From the NCBI GenBank assembly GCA_037147415.1, contig JBAWVF010000050.1, positions 1 through 23,976 on the forward strand: a stretch of 23,976 nt of DNA. Reading direction: 5' to 3'. Position 1 is the first letter of the stretch; each line of letters opens with the position of its first letter. Below the pieces are notes generated by a model. The model saw only the letters and a list, made by a program, of their open reading frames with translations, was not told the DNA's origin and ran no database searches. The DNA comes from BOG-933 sp037147415. GTDB lineage: Bacteria > Pseudomonadota > Alphaproteobacteria > Azospirillales > Azospirillaceae. The position numbers were made by a program, and so were the translations under genes. Below, piece after piece: positions 1 to 9,800 of the stretch.

Positions 1-2503
1 TACGTCCATCGTTCGGCCAACTCCAGGCAAAGCCTGTAGATGGGAATCCGGGGGGCCTTTTCAAGTGACTCTGTCGTACTACGTCGCCCGGCAACGGCAG
101 GCGCCGTTCATCAAGCTTGCCGGTCGCGGTCAGGGGCAAGGCGTCAAGCGTTATCACTCGGGATGGCACCATCCAGGCGGGTAAGATTGCGTCCAGTTCG
201 CTTCGGCAGCGAGCGGGATCAAAACCGGGGCGCGGCACGACATAGGCGGCAAGCACCGAGCCCCCCTTCTCTTTGCCGCGGGTGGCGACGGGAATTACGA
301 CCGCCTGCCGAACCAGCGGATGAGCGGTTAGCGCCGCCTCGACTTCGGCCGGCTCGACCCGACAGCCGCGAATTTTGACCTGCCGATCCTCGCGTCCCAG
401 AAAGGCAAACAAATCGGCTCGGACTTGGCGGACCAGATCGCCGGTTCGATACCAGCGCCCGCCCTCGGCTGTAACAAAGCGTCGGGCCGTCTCCTCAGTG
501 TCGTCAAGATAGCCGCGTGCGAGACCGGCCCCGCCGATCCACAACTCACCCGGCACACCCGGCGGCAAGGCGCGGCCGGCGGCGTCACGGACTTTGATCG
601 TCACCCCCGGCAAGGGAGTCCCGATCGGCGGCGGCACATGCTCCTGCCAACCGGCGGCGGTCATGCGATGGCGGGTTGCGACCACACAGGCTTCGGTCGG
701 GCCGTACTGGTTGAACACCACGCTGTCGCGATGGCCGGGCAGCGCATAAAAGCGGCGCATCAACTCGGCCGGCACCACCTCGCTGCCGAGCATGAAGGTC
801 CGCACCGAGCTGGAGAGATCGTTTTCATGCCAAAAATAAACCAGCACGTCCAACAACCCGGGCGTGGCATCGCATACGTCGATTTGATGCCGCTCCAGGT
901 ACTCGTGCAATAGCCGGGGATTGGCCTTGGTGTGCTCATCCGGAATATGCAGGGTGTGGCCATTGAGCAAAGCCGTAAAGATCGGCTGGATCGAGCCTTC
1001 GAACGAGAAGGAAAACAGACAACCGAGCGAGAGCGGGCGCTCAATCGGTTCCGCGCCTCCGAGATCGCGGTTAATTTCGCGGGCAAGGTTAAGCACCGGC
1101 CCATGCTCGACCACCACACCGCGCGGACGCCCGTTCGTTCCGCCGGTGAACAGGAGATAAGCGGCCTGCCCCGGTTCAATCGAGACCGACGGCGGTTCCG
1201 GACTCTCGGCAAGCAGTGCCCGGCGATCAAGCCGGCTGCGATGCTGCCCGCTTACACCCCGGCCCCGGCCATCGAAGCGCAGCACCAGATCAAACCCGTA
1301 AGGGGCGGGGTCAAAGCCGGGCGCCTCGATCGCCGAGACCTCGAGTGACGGCCGTTCCGGCCGCTCCGCCGCCCAATCGTGAAAGAATGCGGTCGGAACG
1401 AACAGCGTTTCGGAGAATTCAAGCCGGGTGGAGTAGCCCTCTCCGGCATGAGCGCGGGCAAAGCCGGCCAGATCGGCCAGATACGTCGCTCGACGATCCA
1501 AATCCCACAGGCTGCCGAGATAGAGGGCGCCGCCCGGCCGCAACAAGCCGACCGCCTTATTCAGCACGTCGCGCAGATAACCGAAGCCGGGAAAGTTCTC
1601 GATCACACTGTTGAAGATAATCAGATCAAAGCTTGCCCCGGGCAGCACGTCGATATCATGAGCCGCCAAATGCCGGCCGGTGACATGCGTTAATCCCAGT
1701 CGTCGCGCCGTCGTCTCGACCCGCTCGGCATTTCGTCGCGACAAGTCGCAGGCGGTGTAAGCGGTGGCTAGCGGCGCCACTTGCCGCATGGTGAAACCGG
1801 ACGCGCACCCGACCTCCAGCACTCGCCCGCCCGCGAGCAGCAATGCTTCCGCCTTGCGCCGGGCATTGGCACCGAACGCAGCCATGGCCGCATCGGGGAT
1901 CGGCTCGCCGGTGAACGCACTCTTCCAGCCGCCGGCCCCGGTATCATCGGCGCCGTCACCGGCCAGATGGTCCCATAATTCGGTCGACATCATCGCACCC
2001 GGCGGCTCGATCACGGCGTCGAAATCGTCGTGGTCCAGGCATAACCCGTGCTCCAATGCCGGGCATTGCCATTGCAGGCGGCGCAAGTCGCCGGCCCGGG
2101 CGGCATCGACGATCAGAGCCTTCGCACCGGCCAGAGCCAGCATCTGCCGGCGGCGCTCCAGCGGTAACGTCGGATCGATCGGGACATAAGTGCAGCCGGC
2201 CTTGAGCACCCCGAGCGCCGCGGTGATGAATGCGCAACGGCGGCCGATCATGACGCCGACCCGGGCTTCGGGCTTCAGGCCAAGCCGGTGCAGTAGCCGG
2301 GCGATCCGGTTGGCGTCGGCCTCAAGCTCGGCAAAACCGAGTGCGCCGGTCTCGTCCACTACGGCCGTGCGGTCTCCCCGAGCGGCGGCGATGGCGGCGA
2401 AGCGGGACACGATACTGCCGGTTTCCCCGCTTCGGGCCTCGTTCGGCTTGGCGGCGGCAACGGTGGAACGGGGTGCGTCGAAAACAAAATCGGCCAGTCT
2501 CAT
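1..2503 (-). CDS. NRPS subunit, partial: adenylation domain interrupted by a methyltransferase
   Basis: Third gene of the operon, running off the left edge (about 834 codons seen). It starts at an ATG at 2503 that overlaps the upstream stop as ATGA, with AAGGAAA nine bases upstream. The protein begins directly with an A domain; its C domain ends the preceding protein. Core A2 (LKAGCTYVPIDP) is near residue 100. A methyltransferase follows at about 165-430, with the typical entry motif FTGEPIP and SAM motif VLEVGCASG near 226. A3 (FTGGTNGRPRG) comes only near residue 448. A5 (NQYGPTE), A7 (YRTGDL), A8 (REDRQVKIRG) and A10 (TGKLDERR, catalytic Lys kept) are good. My reading of the specificity positions is E-G-Q-D-M-G-Q-V-V, with Glu replacing the usual Asp235; substrate unknown. 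A T domain should follow outside the window. The last 25 or so codons before the edge read poorly in this frame. Confidence 0.9.
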   Translation of the reverse strand, partial: MRLADFVFDAPRSTVAAAKPNEARSGETGSIVSRFAAIAAARGDRTAVVDETGALGFAELEADANRIARLLHRLGLKPEARVGVMIGRRCAFITAALGVLKAGCTYVPIDPTLPLERRRQMLALAGAKALIVDAARAGDLRRLQWQCPALEHGLCLDHDDFDAVIEPPGAMMSTELWDHLAGDGADDTGAGGWKSAFTGEPIPDAAMAAFGANARRKAEALLLAGGRVLEVGCASGFTMRQVAPLATAYTACDLSRRNAERVETTARRLGLTHVTGRHLAAHDIDVLPGASFDLIIFNSVIENFPGFGYLRDVLNKAVGLLRPGGALYLGSLWDLDRRATYLADLAGFARAHAGEGYSTRLEFSETLFVPTAFFHDWAAERPERPSLEVSAIEAPGFDPAPYGFDLVLRFDGRGRGVSGQHRSRLDRRALLAESPEPPSVSIEPGQAAYLLFTGGTNGRPRGVVVEHGPVLNLAREINRDLGGAEPIERPLSLGCLFSFSFEGSIQPIFTALLNGHTLHIPDEHTKANPRLLHEYLERHQIDVCDATPGLLDVLVYFWHENDLSSSVRTFMLGSEVVPAELMRRFYALPGHRDSVVFNQYGPTEACVVATRHRMTAAGWQEHVPPPIGTPLPGVTIKVRDAAGRALPPGVPGELWIGGAGLARGYLDDTEETARRFVTAEGGRWYRTGDLVRQVRADLFAFLGREDRQVKIRGCRVEPAEVEAALTAHPLVRQAVVIPVATRGKEKGGSVLAAYVVPRPGFDPARCRSELDAILPAWMVPSRVITLDALPLTATGKLDERRLPLPGDVVRQSHLKRPPGFPSTGFAWSWPNDGR
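1205..2010 (-). other. Methyltransferase domain inserted between A2 and A3 of the adenylation domain
   Basis: About 270 residues of SAM-dependent methyltransferase sit between the A2 and A3 cores, so that the A domain resumes at A3 after it. Visible marks are FTGEPIP at the domain entrance, the SAM glycine motif as GCASG (canonical GCGTG, so the middle Gly is Ala), FNSVIENFP and LLRPGG. Interrupted A domains are a known NRPS class. Insertions between A8 and A9 are the common, mostly N-methylating form. Insertions between A2 and A3 are the rarer form and have been linked to side-chain methylation. Whether this domain methylates N, O, S or C cannot be read from sequence. Confidence 0.85.
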
Positions 2504-3834
2504 GATGATCGGTTTCCTTGGCGCGCGACCAGCTCGGCGAATTGAGCCAGGTAACCGACCCAGCGCTCGGCGGTCTCCGCTTCGAAAATGTCGGCGTCGT
2601 ATTCGAGCGCCAATTCAGCCTGTTCGCCGCGTTCGATCAGGAACAGCAGCAAATCGTGCTTGGCGGTGGCGGTGTGAATGGTCTCGTACAGTGATTGAGC
2701 TAACCCGGCTGCTTCGAGTGCCGGCGGCAGCCCCGGAGCGGCGTCCCGATCGCCATCCGCGCTTTCAAAGCGTTGATACTCGAACACGACATTAACCACC
2801 GGCCGACGGCTGGCCCCGCGCCGTTGCCCCAAATCCTGAACCAGCCGGTCGAACGGATAATCGCGACGGTCGAGCGCCGCCATCACCGCGGTTTGCACGG
2901 CGCCGAGCAACGTGGCGAACTCGGTTTCCTCCTCCAGATGAACCCGGACCGGCAGTACATTGACGAAGAAGCCGATCAGGCCCTCGACCTCGGCATGGTC
3001 GCGGCCGGCAACGCTCAGGCCCAACACCATGTCGCGCTGACGGGTCATGCGGAACAGCAGCGCCGCCAAAACCGAGAGACCGAGCGCGCTCATCGAAGCC
3101 CCGCTGTCCCGTGCCAAAGCATGCAAGGCGGCGGTGATCTCGGCCGACAGCAGGCGGCGAACGGTGCCACCGCGATAGGACGGCACTTCGGGCAATGGCC
3201 GGTCGGCCGGCAGCGCGATGGTTTCGGGCGCGCCAGCCAGCATGTTGCGCCAATAATCCGCGGCTTGCGACCAGTCATTGCCCTGTTGCCAGACCGCATA
3301 ATCGCGATAGGCCAGGGGGAGAACGGGCAGAACGGCCGCAGGGTCATGATAGAGAAGGCCAAGCTCGCGGGTCAGAATCGCGTTCGACCAACCGTCACCG
3401 ACGATGTGGTGAACCAGCAGCAACACCAACCATTCGGCATCGCTTACCCGCAGCAGGCGAAGCCGCAGCAGGGGCGGCCGGGCCGGATCGAAGGCGGTGG
3501 TCACCTCGCGTCGGACCAGTCGCATCGCCTCGGCTCGCGGGTCATTTGTCCCGCGCAAATCATCTTCCCGCCAGGGTATCTCGATTCCAGCGTCTGCGAT
3601 ACGCTGTAGAATTTCCCCGTCTTTTTCCTCAAACGCGGTGCGCAATGACTCGTGCCGCGTAATCAGAGCGCGCACCGCGCACCGGAGTGCGGTCGGGTCC
3701 AAGGCGGCGCTGCATCGGAACGCGAAGGTCATGGTATAGGCCGTGCCGGTCGGGTCGAAACGGTGAGCCAGGTACAGGCGGCGCTGTGCGTGGCTGGCCG
3801 GGTAGGTGTCGGCCGACGCGGCACGCGGGATGAT
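2500..3834 (-). other. Terminal condensation domain lacking a cis adenylation partner
   Basis: A full C domain with intact HHIVGDG near residue 5071 ends the protein about nine residues after its last helix. Its A and T partners would be the A-MT protein encoded next. No docking domain is visible on either side of this junction. Confidence 0.85.
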
Positions 3835-6800
3835 CGGCGCCGATCCCGTGCCGTGCCGGGCGGCCCTGCCCTGCCCGATTTTGCGGGCCAGATTGGCGAC
3901 GCTCGGTTCGGTAAAAAAGTCGGCCATGGCCAGTCGAACCCCGGTGGCCTTGGCGATACGGTTAACCGCCCGGATTGCAAGCAGACTATGTCCGCCCAGA
4001 TCAAGAAAACCGGCGGTGCGGTCGGTGACCGGTTCGCCGAACAGTTCGGTAAATATTTCGGCCACCAGGATTTCGTCGGCGCCGACCGGCGGACCGGACG
4101 GGATCACCGGGGTGTCTTCCTCCAGCGGCCAAGCGCGTGCGGCGTCTCTCGCCAATCGGAGACGATCGATCGTGCCGTCGCCGGCATCGAGCGGCAAACC
4201 GGAAACCGCGACGAACCGGGTCGGAGCCGCCATCGCCGGGAGCTGCTCGGCCAACCAGGCGCGCAGTCCGTCGGCGGTCGGAACAGCGGTTCCGGGCTGC
4301 GGCACGACGCAAACGGTAATCTCACCCGGCGTTGCGGACAGTTCCGCGGCACCGTTCAGCCGGGGATGAGCCGAGAGAGCCTGTTCAATCGCGCCGCTTA
4401 GGCGCGGAAGGTCGGAAACGGCAGCGGCGTGAAGGCGCCCGCCATACTCCAAGGCGGCGTGAAGGCGCCCGCCATACTCCAAGACAGCCGCCGAGCCATC
4501 CGAGTCATCGGTCCGCCAGCGTCCGCGATGGCCGGTTGCCACGGAGCGTAACCATAGCTCGCCCCGGATTCCGACCGGCGCCGGAAGGCCGGTTGGCCCG
4601 CGTAGCGTCAGGGCAGAGGAGCCGGCTTGTTGCAGCCACGCCACTTCCTTTGCATCGCTCAGGGGCAGAGAGTTCAAAAGCCGGCTCGGCTCGACTGTGG
4701 TCAAGGCCGCCAGCAAGGTACGGAAATGGCAGGCCAGCCGCTCGATTTGCGCTTTATCGAACAGATCGCTGTAATATTCACAGACGACCGTAATCCGCTC
4801 GGGCAAATCGCGGACGAAGATGCTGAGATCGTTTTTGCATTGGTTGCGGGTAATGCCGAACTGACGGAAGTCGGAACCGCTTTCATCGCCACGATCACCG
4901 CCGCCTTCGGCGAAATTCATGTAAGACAGCGCCACCTCGGCCAGCGGAGTGCGATCGGGCGCGGCCGGCGGCGCCAGTGCTTCCAACAACAGACCGAGCG
5001 GACAGGCGCGGTGACGCAGGGCCTCGGTGTGGCTGGCCTGAACACGCTCGATCAGGGCGGCCACGGTGTCCTCGGCGCTCACCCGCAAGCGCAGCGGCAG
5101 CAACGAGACCATCATCCCGATCATACGGGACAGGCCCGCGGTTTCACGTTGATCGACCGGAACCGCGATCACCACCTCTTCACTGTTCGCATAGCGGTGT
5201 AACAGCAAAGCCCAGGTGGCGAGCATGACCGTAAAGGGCGTAGTCCGCCGGGACCGGGCGAAGCCGCGGAGCGCCTGCACCGTGGCCGCTTCCACTTCGA
5301 AACCGATATTAGCGCCGCGCCACGTGTGACGGGGCGGACGCGCCCGGTTGCCGGGCAGCTCCAACGCCGGCAACGGCAACGGATAGCGCTCGAGCCAATA
5401 CCGCCGCGCGGTTTCAATCGCGGTGGCGCCTTCACCGTGCTTGCTCCACCACGCATAATCTTTCGGTTGCAGGCCGGGCGGCGGCAACTCCGTGTTCCCG
5501 GCATAAAGGGCATGCAACTCGGCAAACAAAACTTCGATGCTGAAGGCGTCGGCCAGACCGTGATGAATGTCGAGCAACAACGCCAGCGCTCCCGCCGGCC
5601 CGCTGACCAACGCAAAACGGACCGCCGGTCCCGCCGCGAAGTCGAACGGTCGTACCCAATGTTCACATAGAGCGTCAAGCTGATCGGGATGCTTGACGGT
5701 CAGCCGCTCCAACCGAACCGGCACGGACGGCAGAATTTCCATTTCGGGCCGGTCTTGTTCGAGCAGTAAGCGGGTGCGCAGGCTGTCGTGACGTGCGACC
5801 AGTGCGTTCAGCGCCGCTTCCAGCCGGGCGGGATCGGTGTCCGGCGGCAACGTAACCCCGTTGGGCAGGTTGAAGGCGATGGTGTCGCCCATGGCCTGCT
5901 GAGCGGCCAGCACCGAATCCTGTTCCGGGCCGAGCGGGTAGGTCGGATGCTTCGGTGCGGGCGTAATCCCGCTGCCCTCGCCGGTTCCGCTCCCGCTCCC
6001 GCTCCGTGTACCCCCGGCCAAGCGGACGGCCAGCGCCGCCACGGAACCGGCTTCGAACAAATCGGCCAGCGTGGTCGGTAAACCGAGTTCGCGGACGATG
6101 CGCTCGACGATCTGCATACCGGAAATTGAATCGCCGCCAAGCGCATAGTAATCATCGTCGGGAGCGACCCGGTCATAGCCCAGCACCTCGGCCCAAATCC
6201 GCGCTAGCGTTCGGCCCAGCGTATCGGTGTCGACGGCGAATGACGCAGCCGGTGCGGCCGAATTATCAACCACGGTTTTAGCAACGGGAGCGTCGGCAAC
6301 CGGACGGTCGAACAACGCCACTTGTGCCGCACCGCCGGCCAAAGCACGGCGCAGCATTTGCGGCGCTTCGGCCGGTGTGAGTCTTCGTTCGCCGGGACGT
6401 AATGCGACATTGCGCGCCGCCATACCGATTTCGTCCAGCCCGCACCAATCGATGGTCACAGCCGGCCGGCCCCGGTGCCGGCGCCAGACGGCAAAGGCAT
6501 CAAGAAAGGCGTTGGCGGCGGTGTAGCCGGCATGTCCGGGCGCGCCGAACAGGCCGGTGAGTGAACCCGCCATCACGAACGCTTCGATCGGGTCGTCGCG
6601 GGTCAAGTCGTCCAGATTGCGGGCCCCGCCGACCTTGGCCGCCAGCACCGCAGCAAGATCATCGTCCGATTGCTTGATCAGAAAAGCGGAATCGGGCACG
6701 CCGGCATTATGGATCACCGCGGTTATCGGTCCCAGGGTACGGCGAATCTCGGCCAGCGTCGCGGCCAGAGCGGTCCGGTCGGCAACATTGCAGGCAAAGT

Positions 6801-9800
6801 GACGGAGCGTGACGCCGCGCTGCTCCAGCTCTGCCAATATCAGCTGGCGTTGGCGGGAATCGGGATCGTCGCCCCGGGGCGGCCCGTGACGTGACAACAG
6901 CGCCAGCGTCACGGCACCTCCCGCAGAGGCGGTTTCGGCCAGTGCCGCGGCCAGTCCGCCGCTGCCGCCGGTGATTACGCAAACGCCCGAACGCGGCCAG
7001 GATCGCCCGGCGTCTTGATCCGGATCTGCTGCGGGCGCGGGCTCGAAACGGCGCACCTGCCGCTCGCCGTTCCGCAGGCGCGCCGTCTGTTCCGGAAGGT
7101 CGAAAGCCGCGAATTCGGTCACTATCGACTCGGGAGCCGTCGAGGCGTCGATCTCCAGAGTGCGTGCGCTCAGCATCGGCTCTTCCAGCGCGGCAACCCG
7201 AACCAACCCGGTCAATAAGGCCGTTTCGGGACAGGCGCCGTCGCCCACCGCCAACAGCCGCAACGGTCGGCGCAGTCCGGTCAGGATCAGCCGCAGAATC
7301 GCCGCCGTCCGCCGGGGCAAGTCTTCGCCGGAAGCAGGTATCAGGATCAGGCCTTCGGCACCGCCCCGACCGGCCAGCGTAAGTACGGTCGGATCCGGAG
7401 TAACGCTGCCGGTCACTCCGGCCAGGAGTCCGTGTCGGGCCAACCGGTCGCAAATGCGCTGAGCCGCTTCGCCTTCACCGACCACCACCAGCGGGCCGGA
7501 CGACGCCTCGACCACGGGGAGTGGCGCCGACGGCCAGACCGGCAGCATCAGGGTGATCGGCATCGGCTCGAGCGATGCGCCGGCCGTGATCGTCACAAAG
7601 CGCAGTCCGGTTAATCGCACCGCAACGGCGCCGCTCTCGGCATCGGCCAGGGTTACCTCGGCCTCCAGGGCGTTGTCGGTCAAAGAAAGGCGGCGGGCAT
7701 GGACCAGCACCCGGGCCGGCAACGGGCCGGTGATCACGATTTCGGCGCAACCGGCCGGCACGAGCCCCGGTCGGTCGAGCACCAGACCGGCCGCACTGTC
7801 GAGCAAACCGGGATGGAGTGAAAAGCGCAGCCCGTCGCCGCTTTCAGCTTCGGGTCGATGCAGACGGGCCAGAATCTCGCGGCCATCGGTGGTGAATGCG
7901 ACCGCTTTCAGGCAATCCCAGCGTCGACTGACCGTAACCTGCCCGTGGTCTCCGGAAAACGGAGCCGTCGGCTCCTCGGGTGCGCCGCAATGGCGGAGCA
8001 GCGCCGCCGGATCCAGCGGAGACGGGGCGACGGCCGGGGCGAGCGTGGCTTCGGCAAAGGTCAGCCAGCGGCCGTCGCGGGAGCGTCCGCCCAGCGTTGC
8101 CCGTCGGCCGCCGATCTTATCGTTCGGCGCCTCGACCGACAGGGCGATACTGCCCGGCTCAAGCATTTCCGGTTGCAGTGCCCGCAGCCAGCGCAAAGCG
8201 AGAATGGCCAGCGGTTGTTTCAAGCCGTTACCGAGCGCGGCCTCGGCCAATAAAGGCAGCAGAGCCATGCCGACCAAAGTCGGCCGTCCGCCCAGCCGAT
8301 GTTCGGCCACCGGCCAGAACCCCGGATCATGGACATCAAGCGCGCGACTGGTTCCAAGGGGGGTCGCCACCGCCGGACCGAGCAAAGCGGTCCTCGTGAT
8401 TGGCAAAGCGGTCCTCGTGATTGGAAGAGTGGTTGGAGGGGTGGCGCTCCAGTCGGGGCGGCAGCGCTTGCGGGCCAACGGCGCCGTCGGCAGATGGACA
8501 CGACAGGCGGACAGCGTTTCCGGCCAAACCGGCGTCGCGCCCTCGACAAAGGCACGAGCGGCGGCACGGGCGGCGGCTTCGGTATCGGCGACAACCGAAA
8601 CCATCGGTCCCCGAGCGGTCGACACCGAGCCGCGCCGACCGCCAGCGGTGCTCCCGGTCTCGACCAGTTCCTTGACCGCTTCGGGGGCGATTGCGAACAC
8701 CGCCAACCGGGCCATCAAGTCGCCTCGATCACGCACCCACACCGCCAGCCGGTTTTCCAGATGGTTCCTGCCCTCGGTCAAAGTGCGGACAATATCGGCC
8801 AACACCCGTTCGGGATGTGCGCGCAAGGCTTCGACCACAGCCGCGGCGTAAAGATTAAGCGCCACGCCCGCAGGAGCCGACAAGCCGACCAACCACCAGC
8901 CGCCGGGATTCATCTTGGTTTCCGGGCCGGGCCGCCGCGCCGGGGCGGCTTCGATTACGGCATGAACATTGATCCCGCTAAGACCGAACGAACTGATTCC
9001 GGCACGGCGCGGGCCTCCGCGATCGGGTAAGGGAGTGAGAGAGTCCGCCACCCGGACCGGAGCCCGGGCAAAATCAATGCGCGGATTGGGTGCCGTGAAA
9101 AACGGCTGGGGCGGCGCGCGGTCCTTGGCCAAAGCCAGTACCGCCCGTGCCAATCCCAACGCGCCCGCCGCGGCGTCGAGGTGACCGTAATTGCCTTTGG
9201 CCGAGCCGAGCAGGGCGAATCCGTGCTCCGCCGTACCGGCCGCGGCCCGGGTCAGGCCCTCGATTTCGATCGGGTCGCCGAGATGAGTGCCGGTGCCGTG
9301 GGCCTCTATATAGGACAGGCCGGACAATTCGACCCCGGCGCACCGAAGCGCGGCTTGGATCACCTCGGCTTGTGCTGCCGGATTGGGCGCCGCCATGCCG
9401 CTGGAGGCCCCGTCCTGGTTAAGCGCGCTGCCCAGAATCACACCGTGGATCGGGTCGCCGTCGGCTTCGGCGCGCTCCAGCGGTTTCAGCAGAAACACCA
9501 CCGAGCCTTCGCCCATGCCGGTACCATCGGCGCCTTCGGAAAAAGCCCTGGTGCGACCGGTCGAGGAATCAATGGCAAAGCGGAGGCCGGCAGCCGGCGG
9601 CAGCAGCACCAGTTTGGCGCCACCGGCCAGAGCCAGAGCGCAGTCTCCGGCGGCGAGAGCCCGGCACGCCAGATGGACCGCGGCCAGTGACGAGGAACAG
9701 GCGGTATCGATCATCAGCGCCGGGCCACGCCAATCATGCAAAAACGATAAGCGGGTGGCGAGGTTGGACGGGACATTCAGTGTGAACACTTGCTCGGCCC

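Larger units (their letters stand above)
3877..5979 (-). other. Module 5 of gene 2: C - vestigial A - T
   Basis: The C motif is HHGLADA: both His and the Asp are present, the final Gly is Ala. The carrier domain is intact (LGGHSLLAI near residue 4876). Between them lie only about 180 residues instead of about 500. These can be aligned to the last third of an A domain (GELWLRS for A6, a broken A7/A8 with LEYGGR, and GDGTIDR for A10). The module cannot activate its own substrate. Confidence 0.82.

Noticed and set aside
2495..2510. Programmed -1 frameshift joining genes 2 and 3
   Set aside because: No slippery heptamer is present, and an ATGA overlap with a Shine-Dalgarno site explains the arrangement more simply.
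2773..3609. 278-codon open frame on the plus strand
   Set aside because: Antisense to the terminal C domain whose HHIVGDG motif is intact; no independent coding signal.
4424..4483. CRISPR-like repeat
   Set aside because: Only two directly adjacent copies without a spacer, inside a coding frame; it is a tandem duplication.
7553..8851. 432-codon open frame on the plus strand
   Set aside because: Antisense to the DH region and linker, Ser/Ala/Arg-rich with no motif; shadow frame.
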